In this document: positions 57,231 to 64,000 of the stretch, in pieces
Layout of the letters: each line of letters opens with the position of its first letter
Numbering within the stretch: the stretch's first letter is position 1
Assembly: GCA_027623555.1 (NCBI GenBank)
Contig: JAQBSZ010000018.1
Span: 1-64,000, forward strand
From: Pseudomonadota bacterium
GTDB taxonomy: Bacteria > Pseudomonadota > Gammaproteobacteria > Pseudomonadales > Pseudohongiellaceae
Length of the DNA stretch: 64,000 nucleotides
Direction of reading: 5' to 3'
The notes under the pieces: generated by a model
Seen by the model: the letters and a program-made list of their open reading frames with translations, nothing else
What the model was told of the DNA's origin: nothing
Databases searched by the model: none
Translations under genes and position numbers: made by a program

Positions 57231-59642
57231 GTGTGGAAAAACTACTTCAGTATCGTGTGGCGGGGAATCTGGAAGTATAAGGCCTTCTCAGCCATCAATA
57301 TCCTGGGTCTTGCTGTCGGGATAAGTTGTTGCCTGCTGATCTTGCTCTATGTCCAGTACGAATTCAGCTATGACCGCTATCACGTAAAAGCCGATCGATC
57401 CTACCGGATCTCCCTGCACGGGGTTTTAGCCGGCAATGAGATCAATGCCGTTACAACACCCTATCCAATGGCGGCGGCACTTATCAATGAGTTTGCTGAA
57501 GTTGAGACGGCAGCGCGGTTTAGAAAATTCTTCGCAGAGATGCTGGTGAGCGTTGGGGACGTTCGTTACCAGGAAAGCGAAGTATTTCATGCCGATCAAA
57601 GCTTTTTCAACATATTCGATTATGAATTTGTTGCCGGTGATAGCGAGACAGCTCTGAACAATCCATTCTCAGTTGTGGTTACAGAATCGATCGCTGAGAA
57701 ATATTTCCCGGAATCCCGAGCATTGGGCCAGTCGCTTACTTTTAACAATAATCGAGACTACCTGGTCACTGGAATCATTCGCAACATACCCGAGAACTCC
57801 CATTTTCATCCGCACATTCTGGTGTCGTTTAATTCCGATGAGCAACACGACAGTCCAATATGGATCAGTAACAACATAGCCACGTACCTCGTGTTGCGGC
57901 CGGGTGTCGATGCCGCTGAGTTCTCACTCAAACTCGATACGCTGGTGGAAAAGTACGTAGCTCCACAAATCGAACAGGCATTGGGTAGCAGTCTTGCAGA
58001 CTTTTTGGCAGGCGGAGGCCGTTATGGTTTTGGCCTGCAAGCCCTGACAGCGATTCACCTCAGTTCCAACATGGAGGGTGAAATAGAACAGAACGGCAAT
58101 GCCGGATATGTTTATACCTTTCTTGCTGTTGCCGTGTTTGTCCTGGTTTTAGCCTGTATCAATTTCATGAACCTTTCTACGGCGCGCTCAGCTAATCGAG
58201 CTAAAGAAATCGGAGTTCGAAAGGTAATGGGCGCCCATCGAGCGCAACTCTTCGTGCAATTCATGTCAGAATCTGTGCTAGTCAGTGTACTGGCGCTTGC
58301 CATCGCCTTACCCCTGGTCTCACTGTTACTGCCAGCGTTTAACGCCATTACTGAAAGATCGATATCAATCGATGCCATCTTCAGTGTGCAGGCATTTTTT
58401 CTTTTAGTGTTTTTGACCTTCGCCGTGGGAGTGCTGTCTGGAAGCTATCCGGCGCTCTATCTATCTCGTTTCCACCCTCAGGAAGTTCTCAAAGGTAAAC
58501 TCAGCGCTGGTGCCAAGAGTGCCTGGTTCCGTGGCGGCCTGGTTGTCTTTCAATTTGCCATTTCCATTGCTTTGGTCGCAGCCACCCTAATTGTATACAG
58601 CCAACTTGACTACATTCGCAACAAGGCCTTGGGCTTCAATAAAGAACAACTGCTGGTGCTGCATCGAGCCGGTACTTTGGATGAACAATTGGAAAGCTTT
58701 AAGGCGCAAATTTCACAGTTACCCAACGTAATCGCCGTCAGCTCCAGCGTGCATGTGCCTGGTCTACAAGTGGATCAGAACGTTTACACTCTGGAAGGTG
58801 CACCCTCATCCGAATCGAAGGCGCTCTGGAGCAGCACAGTTGGCTATAACTATATCGAAACTCTGGGAATTGAGATGCTGGAAGGAAGGCCATTCTCTCG
58901 GGATTTCGGTTCCGATGAGACAGCCTATGTAATCAACGAATCTGCTGCCAGGGAGCTTGGTATTGAGAATCCCACTTCCCACCGACTTCTCGAGCCAGAT
59001 CCCGATGGAATGCGTAGCGGGCCCATTATCGGCATGGTTCGGGACTTCCATTTCGAATCCCTGCACCAGGAGATTCGCCCCATGTTGTTTCGATATAGGG
59101 AATTTGCCCGCTATGTGGTTGTACGAGTACAACCTAATGACATCCAGGAGACTATTAGCAATATTGAGGAGCGCTGGCGGGAAGTTACTGGCGGCGAACC
59201 CTTCGAGTACTCCTTTCTCGATGAAGATTTCGAAAACCTGCATGAGGGTGATCGGAAAATGGGAGAAGTATTTGCCGGGTTCTCATTGCTTGCGATACTT
59301 ATCGCCTGCCTGGGTCTTTATGGCCTGGCTTCGTTTACTACCGAACAACGTACTCAGGAAATCGGCATTCGTAAGACACTCGGAGCAACGGTAACTGACA
59401 TCGTTGTTCTCATCTCTAAAGAATTCATCATTCTGGTGATCATTGCGCTAGTGATTGCCGTACCGGTCTCCTATTTGGCAATGAATCAATGGCTGCAATT
59501 GTTCTCATACCGAATTTCTATCCCCATGAGCGCATTTGCTATTGCCGGGGCAATGGCTCTGGTAATTGCTTTCCTGACTGTGAGTTTTCAATCAGTCAGA
59601 ACGGCGTTGACGAATCCATCGAAATCCTTAAGAGATGAATAG
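57231..59642 (+). CDS. FtsX/MacB-type ABC permease
   Basis: This 803-residue protein has a GTG start. The MacB_PCD-FtsX unit occurs twice: first helix about 20-40, periplasmic domain to about 280, then FtsX with ANRAKEIGVRKVMGAHRAQL; the second ends with TEQRTQEIGIRKTLGATVTDIV. This duplicated layout is that of permeases such as YbbP/macrolide-type exporters. No ATP-binding subunit is encoded beside it, so its ATPase must lie elsewhere or be shared. Substrate is unknown. Confidence 0.88.
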   Translation: MWKNYFSIVWRGIWKYKAFSAINILGLAVGISCCLLILLYVQYEFSYDRYHVKADRSYRISLHGVLAGNEINAVTTPYPMAAALINEFAEVETAARFRKFFAEMLVSVGDVRYQESEVFHADQSFFNIFDYEFVAGDSETALNNPFSVVVTESIAEKYFPESRALGQSLTFNNNRDYLVTGIIRNIPENSHFHPHILVSFNSDEQHDSPIWISNNIATYLVLRPGVDAAEFSLKLDTLVEKYVAPQIEQALGSSLADFLAGGGRYGFGLQALTAIHLSSNMEGEIEQNGNAGYVYTFLAVAVFVLVLACINFMNLSTARSANRAKEIGVRKVMGAHRAQLFVQFMSESVLVSVLALAIALPLVSLLLPAFNAITERSISIDAIFSVQAFFLLVFLTFAVGVLSGSYPALYLSRFHPQEVLKGKLSAGAKSAWFRGGLVVFQFAISIALVAATLIVYSQLDYIRNKALGFNKEQLLVLHRAGTLDEQLESFKAQISQLPNVIAVSSSVHVPGLQVDQNVYTLEGAPSSESKALWSSTVGYNYIETLGIEMLEGRPFSRDFGSDETAYVINESAARELGIENPTSHRLLEPDPDGMRSGPIIGMVRDFHFESLHQEIRPMLFRYREFARYVVVRVQPNDIQETISNIEERWREVTGGEPFEYSFLDEDFENLHEGDRKMGEVFAGFSLLAILIACLGLYGLASFTTEQRTQEIGIRKTLGATVTDIVVLISKEFIILVIIALVIAVPVSYLAMNQWLQLFSYRISIPMSAFAIAGAMALVIAFLTVSFQSVRTALTNPSKSLRDE

Positions 59643-59654
59643 CGAAGCAGAGTA

Positions 59655-60926
59655 TTAACTGAGAGGGTGCAAGACCACGGGCAAGTCAGAATACCCTTTG
59701 ATGAAACTGGAGTAGATTCGCTGCGGCTCACCCACTATCTCCACCATCTGGAATCGCTGCATAATTTCTTCCCAGAGAATACGTAGCTGCATCTCAGCCA
59801 GGCGATTGCCCATACATCGATGCAGGCCGAATCCAAAGGAAAGATGCTGCCTCGCATTAGGTCGATCTATCCAGAAACTATCCGCTCGTTCGATAACCTC
59901 TTCATCTCGATTACCTGAGGCATACCACATGACCACTTTATCGCCAGCCTTAATCCGTTGATCATGCAGCACAGTATCGACTTTTGCAGTACGGCGCATA
60001 TACGCCAAAGGTGTTTGCCAGCGAATGATTTCAGAGACCATATTAGTGATCAGGGTTCGATCATTACGAAGCTTGTCATACTCAACAGGATTCTCATTAA
60101 GCGCTACTACACCTCCGGATATGGAATTACGGGTGGTGTCATTGCCACCCACAATCAGCAAGATGATATTCCCGAGGAATTCCTGCGGTGGCATGTTGCG
60201 TGTCGACTCTCCATGCGCCAGCATTGAAATCAGGTCGATTCCAGGCGCTTTGTTAACGCGCGCATTCCACAGGTTTGTAAAATAGACCAGGCATTCCTGG
60301 ATGGCTTCCCAACGTTGTTCCCGGGTATCGACGACGCCATGCCCGGGGATGGCTGTTGCCACATCCGACCAATGGGTTAGCTTGTAGCGATCTTCGAAGG
60401 GGAAGTCAAAAAGCGTGGCCAACATCTGCGTAGTAAGCTCAATAGAAACATTGGTGACCCAATCGAATTCCTCACCTACGGGCAGGGAGTCCAGAATGTT
60501 CGCTACCCGTTGCCGGATCAATCCCTCCAACTTTTTCAGGTTTGCGGGCGCGACAACGGATTGAACAATCTTTCTTTGCTCATCATGCTTGGGTGGATCC
60601 ATTGAAATAAACGAAGGCAAAGCAAATTCTTCAAAGCTATCGACGATTGCTACGGTAGGCTCAGAGGAGTAAATAGCCGGGGACGTATCGACCTCCATAA
60701 TGTCTTGATATTTCATCACTGACCAGTACGGACCCACTGCAGAATTTCTACAGAAATGCACAGGGGCTTCATCACGCAGGCGTTTGAGAAAAGGTAAGTG
60801 CTGGTTCGCCTGCCAGATACCCGGATGTGACAAATCTATGTCTTCGAGCGGCATGGCATAGGGATCTTTCCCAACCATGCTCCATTTGCTCAGGTTGGTC
60901 TGCTCGTCAATTGCGACCTCGGTCAT
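59655..60926 (-). CDS. Cytochrome P450, CYP153-like alkane hydroxylase
   Basis: This 423-residue protein has I-helix GGNDTTRNSISGG, ExxR in SEIIRWQTPLAYMRRT and haem-binding FGFGLHRCMGNRLAE. Long stretches read like CYP153 terminal alkane hydroxylases as I remember them (MDPPKHDEQRKIV, FDWVTNVSIELTTQMLATLF). CYP153 enzymes omega-hydroxylate medium-chain alkanes or fatty acids. The soluble ferredoxin partner lies 53 bp upstream on the same strand; the ferredoxin reductase is not in the window. Confidence 0.93.
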   Translation of the reverse strand: MTEVAIDEQTNLSKWSMVGKDPYAMPLEDIDLSHPGIWQANQHLPFLKRLRDEAPVHFCRNSAVGPYWSVMKYQDIMEVDTSPAIYSSEPTVAIVDSFEEFALPSFISMDPPKHDEQRKIVQSVVAPANLKKLEGLIRQRVANILDSLPVGEEFDWVTNVSIELTTQMLATLFDFPFEDRYKLTHWSDVATAIPGHGVVDTREQRWEAIQECLVYFTNLWNARVNKAPGIDLISMLAHGESTRNMPPQEFLGNIILLIVGGNDTTRNSISGGVVALNENPVEYDKLRNDRTLITNMVSEIIRWQTPLAYMRRTAKVDTVLHDQRIKAGDKVVMWYASGNRDEEVIERADSFWIDRPNARQHLSFGFGLHRCMGNRLAEMQLRILWEEIMQRFQMVEIVGEPQRIYSSFIKGYSDLPVVLHPLS

Positions 60927-60979
60927 GGGCTCCCCTCGGAGAATAAATCTTCTCTACAAACCATATTCAAGTGGCAGAT

Positions 60980-61303
60980 CTAGAACTGAAATTCTGGTGT
61001 GGTTACGACCAGGCCATCCAACTCGTCCGTAACAGTTATTTGGCAGGAAAGACGTGAATTCTCTTTCCGGTCAGAACTCATGCTTAGCATTGCTTCTTCG
61101 ATCGGGTTAACCGGGTCCATCCTTTTCAGCCACTCCTGATTCACATACACATGGCAGGTTGCACAGGAACAGGAGCCACCGCAATCGGCATCGATGCCAG
61201 GTACGCCATTGGTCACCGCTGCCAGCATGACCGATCCACCGGGCTCAACAGTGACAGAATGCTCCGTGCCATCATGTTCTATGAATAAAATATTGACCAT
61301 CAA
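60980..61303 (-). CDS. Adrenodoxin-type 2Fe-2S ferredoxin
   Basis: This 107-residue protein has cluster cysteines in DCGGSCSCATCHVYV (C-x5-C-x2-C type) and LSCQI, as in putidaredoxin-like ferredoxins. It carries electrons to the CYP153-type P450 encoded just downstream. The reductase that feeds it is absent here. Confidence 0.94.
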   Translation of the reverse strand: MMVNILFIEHDGTEHSVTVEPGGSVMLAAVTNGVPGIDADCGGSCSCATCHVYVNQEWLKRMDPVNPIEEAMLSMSSDRKENSRLSCQITVTDELDGLVVTTPEFQF

Positions 61304-61639
61304 CTACTTCCTTTTCCTTCTGTATTCAAGAAGGCGCCACCATAGCAAGTTGTACGATCAAGAAAAAGCGCTTAGCCATTCATCGGGAGACTAAAATGTC
61401 GCTGAAGGCAGGAATGCATCCTGAAGTCAGTTATTGTTTCCTGAAATTATCTTTACTGAAACCGAGAATCAAGACTGTTGATATCGCGAAATAGGAAGAA
61501 GAATGCCCATTATCAAGGCTATTCCAATTCGAGCACGGAAAACTGTCCAAAAGAGTGCAAATCGCCGCCATAAGAGACTAGCTCCCATGTCCAGGTAATG
61601 TTTTAATACGGCGCGTATTCGTTCGAGGGAAATCTTAAA
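61304..61639. other. Intergenic region between ferredoxin and DUF47 genes
   Basis: 336 bp holding the divergent promoters. Two short frames occur: 61396-61494 (32 codons) and 61503-61598 (31 codons, very basic, with AGGAAG upstream). Neither has enough support to call a gene. No hairpin terminator is seen. Confidence 0.4.
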
Positions 61640-62314
61640 ATGACAAGTCCCATATCTGCGCTATTTGGCCGTTCTCCCATCAGGCCTGTCCAGAAGCATA
61701 TGGCCAAGGCCCAGAGTTGCATTGAGTTGCTCGGGGACTTTCTCGAGGCTAGCTTCAGCAAAGACTGGCAAAAAGCCTGGGACATACAGAAGGCGATACA
61801 CGAGTCAGAAAATGAAGCAGATGACCTCAAGCGGGACATTCGAACCCATCTCCCCAGGAGCCTGTGGTTACCAGTAGCTCGAACCGATCTATTGGAACTG
61901 CTTAGAGACCAGGACAGGCTGGCCAATCGGGCGAAAGACATCGCTGGACTAATGGTTGGTCGCAGGATGGAAATCCCTGTTGAACTGATTGACTGCGTGC
62001 GCGATTACTACCAGTCCAATTTGCGGACCTCTGCTCAGGCGCTCAGAGCAATCAATGAACTTGACGAGCTATTAGAGACTGGATTTCGTGGCAGGGAAGC
62101 GAACCTGGTTACAGGTCTCGTCGTCGAACTCGATGAGCTTGAATCCCAAAGCGATCTCGCTCAGATAAAATTGAGAGCGATGCTCTTCGGTATAGAAAAG
62201 TCATTGCCACCAATCGATGTAATATTTCTTTACCGGGTAATAGATATGCTAGGAGATATTGCAGATATTTCTCAGAAGGTCGGCAGTCGGCTATTGCTGC
62301 TTTTAGCTCACTGA
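61640..62314 (+). CDS. DUF47/PhoU-like protein
   Basis: This 224-residue protein of the DUF47 (TIGR00153) type has the PhoU-like helical fold, with acidic metal-binding clusters such as HESENEADDLKRDI (about 53-66) and an equivalent EC-rich second half (VVELDELESQSD). Such genes sit directly upstream of Pit transporters and regulate them. It lies 28 bp before pit, probably in one operon. Confidence 0.9.
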   Translation: MTSPISALFGRSPIRPVQKHMAKAQSCIELLGDFLEASFSKDWQKAWDIQKAIHESENEADDLKRDIRTHLPRSLWLPVARTDLLELLRDQDRLANRAKDIAGLMVGRRMEIPVELIDCVRDYYQSNLRTSAQALRAINELDELLETGFRGREANLVTGLVVELDELESQSDLAQIKLRAMLFGIEKSLPPIDVIFLYRVIDMLGDIADISQKVGSRLLLLLAH

Positions 62315-62342
62315 ATAATAACCACATCGAGAACGATTCCAA

Positions 62343-63617
62343 ATGTCTGAAATAATAACGCAGTATGGTTTGCTATTGCTCGGCTTGGGCTGCCTATTTA
62401 GTTTCTTCATGGCCTGGGGCGTTGGCGCAAATGATGTTGCCAATGCGATGGGTACCTCAGTCGGTGCACGCGCAATAACCATCAAGCAAGCCATTGTCAT
62501 TGCCATGATATTCGAATTTGCCGGTGCCTGGCTGGCAGGTGGTGAAGTTACTTCCACGATAAGAAGCAGCATCATCGATGTCGAAACAGCCGGCTTCAAC
62601 GAGCGACCAGAGCTATTGGTTTACGGCATGTTGTCCTCACTATTGGCAGCAGGTATCTGGCTGATCATTGCTTCCAAGTATGGCTGGCCGGTGTCTACGA
62701 CCCATTCCATTATCGGCGCCATCATTGGTTTTGCAATGGTGGGCATCTCGGTCGATTCCGTTGTCTGGAGCCAGGTCTGGTCGATCGTAGCGAGCTGGGT
62801 AGTATCTCCTATCATTTCCGGAGTTATTGCGTTCTGCCTGTTCATGACAGTACAACGCCTGGTGCTCGCTACAGACGATCCCTTCGCAAATGCCAAGAAA
62901 TATGTCCCGTTCTACATTTTTCTGGTGGGATTCGTGATTGCCATGGTGACCATGGTTAAGGGGCTGCGGCACGTTGGCCTGGAAATAAGTTTCGCCCAGA
63001 GTGCAGTCATGGCTGTCGGATTTGGAATCGTCACCATGGCTATCGGTATCTTGATGTTGCGAAGAATCCAGGAATCACCTGCTGAGAGAGCGGAAGACAA
63101 ATTCAGAAGCGTCGAACGGGTATTTGGCGTGCTAATGATTTTTACGGCCTGCTCCATGGCGTTCGCCCATGGGTCCAATGATGTCGCCAATGCTATTGGC
63201 CCACTCGCCGCGATAAACGGTGTTGTACAAAGCGGTGGTGTATTCGCAACCCAATCTGCTCTGCCAATGTGGATTCTACTGCTCGGAGCGATTGGTATTG
63301 TGGCCGGACTGGCAACCTGGGGCTATCGGGTGATTGCCACCATAGGCAGACATATAACCGAGTTAACCCCCAGCCGGGGATTTGCGGCAGAGTTGGCCGC
63401 TGCAACAACCGTGGTAATCGCATCGGCTACCGGGATTCCAGTATCTACTACGCATACACTCGTCGGTGCGGTCCTGGGTGTCGGCATAGCCAGAGGCATT
63501 GGCGCACTGAATCTACGAGTTGTAGGCAAGATCTTTCTGTCCTGGATAGTGACACTACCGGTAGGAGCCGGGCTCTCAATTATATTCTTTTTTATTTTCC
63601 GGGCAGTTCTGGGCTAA
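62343..63617 (+). CDS. Low-affinity inorganic phosphate transporter (Pit)
   Basis: A 424-residue, roughly 11-helix symporter. Duplicated PHO4 signatures are GVGANDVANAMGTSVGARA near residue 25 and AHGSNDVANAIGPLA near 278. It imports phosphate as a metal-phosphate complex with protons. It follows its DUF47 partner and, with polyphosphate:AMP phosphotransferase upstream, fits phosphate handling. Confidence 0.94.
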   Translation: MSEIITQYGLLLLGLGCLFSFFMAWGVGANDVANAMGTSVGARAITIKQAIVIAMIFEFAGAWLAGGEVTSTIRSSIIDVETAGFNERPELLVYGMLSSLLAAGIWLIIASKYGWPVSTTHSIIGAIIGFAMVGISVDSVVWSQVWSIVASWVVSPIISGVIAFCLFMTVQRLVLATDDPFANAKKYVPFYIFLVGFVIAMVTMVKGLRHVGLEISFAQSAVMAVGFGIVTMAIGILMLRRIQESPAERAEDKFRSVERVFGVLMIFTACSMAFAHGSNDVANAIGPLAAINGVVQSGGVFATQSALPMWILLLGAIGIVAGLATWGYRVIATIGRHITELTPSRGFAAELAAATTVVIASATGIPVSTTHTLVGAVLGVGIARGIGALNLRVVGKIFLSWIVTLPVGAGLSIIFFFIFRAVLG

Positions 63618-63639
63618 AGATTCTGTCAGCGAGTCAAAG

Positions 63640-64000
63640 TTACTCCGAAGCCGGGCCTGGAAACTGCTTTCTCAATTCCCACTTCAAGACTTTTCCATTG
63701 GCATTGCGGGGAATCGTATCGATAAATACCGCGGCCTTGGGCAACTTGAAGCGTGCCAGCTTCTTATCGCAGTGACTGAGAATTTCCGCTTCCGAAAGAC
63801 TGTCATTATTCCTGACTACAACTGCAAGTGGCGACTCGCCCCATTTCTCACTCGACTGACCAATCACTGCAACTTCGCTTACGCAGGGATGCGCGAGAAT
63901 GACATTCTCGATCTCCGCTGGATAGACATTCTCACCTCCCGAAATAATCATGTCCTTGATGCGATCCTGAATATAAATAAACCCCTCATCATCCATACAG
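63640..64000 (-). CDS. AMP-forming acyl-CoA ligase, 3' part (window edge)
   Basis: The C-terminal ~119 residues of an ANL-superfamily acyl-CoA synthetase; the 5' part lies beyond the window. Visible are the hinge and A8 motif GFIYIQDRIKDMIISGGENVYPAEIEN and the A10 lysine near the end (PRNANGKVLKWELR). A fatty-acid or other acyl substrate is inferred only from the family. It is convergent with pit. Confidence 0.88.
   Translation of the reverse strand, partial: CMDDEGFIYIQDRIKDMIISGGENVYPAEIENVILAHPCVSEVAVIGQSSEKWGESPLAVVVRNNDSLSEAEILSHCDKKLARFKLPKAAVFIDTIPRNANGKVLKWELRKQFPGPASE

Noticed and set aside
61396..61598. Two short frames (32 and 31 codons) upstream of the DUF47 gene
   Set aside because: One has a fair ribosome site, but both are short and without recognisable features; kept only as a note.
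62315..62342. AAnAAnAA motif in the spacer before pit
   Set aside because: It lies at the stop of the upstream gene, about 18 nt from the pit start, and does not cover the ribosome site; chance is likely in such A-rich spacers.
1..64000. tRNA, rRNA, CRISPR array, prophage, replication origin
   Set aside because: I looked for cloverleaf-like sequences, repeated spacers and phage genes in the gaps and saw none; a short tRNA could still be missed by eye.

Overview
The window looks like the chromosome of a marine or oligotrophic gammaproteobacterium related to the Pseudomonas/OMG-type lineages (Pseudohongiella-like is my guess, not proven). The main reason is the block sfsA - aminotransferase - dksA - gluQ - small membrane ORF - cbrA - cbrB - RNA locus - pcnB - (dNK) - panB - panC - acs (10.5-25.6 kb). 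As I remember it, this follows the order around PA4722-PA4733 of Pseudomonas aeruginosa almost gene for gene. A membrane pyrophosphatase, a Na+/alanine-type symporter and a CYP153-type P450 fit a marine heterotroph.

Layout. 0-8.8 kb: AGCS symporter, Mrp ATPase, membrane pyrophosphatase, a coiled-coil lipoprotein, unknown genes, and a short dksA paralogue broken by a ~175-bp foldback repeat. A related repeat end lies at the very start of the window. 8.9-25.6 kb: PLP enzyme plus Rieske protein, then the CbrAB-type carbon/nitrogen control block and pantothenate and acetate genes. Between cbrB and pcnB is a ~0.7-kb gene-free stretch holding a sigma-54 promoter, an inverted TGTTAC/GTAACA pair upstream of it, and an A-rich transcript candidate with five clusters of AAnAAnAA Hfq/Crc-type motifs ending in a GC hairpin. 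This is a strong candidate for a CrcZ-type RNA sponge and is the most interesting item in the window. 25.6-34 kb: OsmC protein, a DUF58-transglutaminase-MoxR-TPR operon and an MFS pump. 34-42.1 kb: selA, a 2-hydroxyacid dehydrogenase, a CPXCG mini-protein, and an AT-rich accessory island. The island has a membrane class III cyclase diverging from a methyltransferase and an unknown (possibly GNAT-like) gene. Its promoter region was hit by an ISL3-family element, which was itself hit by an IS3-family element; both insertions keep exact target duplications.

42.4-56.6 kb: pyruvate phosphate dikinase, M48 protease with LemA, lactate permease (whose leader carries a Crc-type motif where a Shine-Dalgarno should be), selB, a haem-motif lipoprotein, a GCS2-like ligase coupled to an AstE/AspA-like deacylase, and polyphosphate:AMP phosphotransferase. 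56.7-64 kb: a small secreted protein, an FtsX-type permease, CYP153 with its ferredoxin, a DUF47-Pit phosphate uptake pair, and the 3' part of an acyl-CoA ligase cut by the window end.

How the genes may work together: CbrA/CbrB would drive the RNA through sigma-54. The RNA would titrate Hfq/Crc and relieve repression of uptake genes such as the lactate permease in this same window. acs, ppdK, lldP and CYP153 point to use of acetate, lactate and alkanes. No tRNA, rRNA or CRISPR array was seen.
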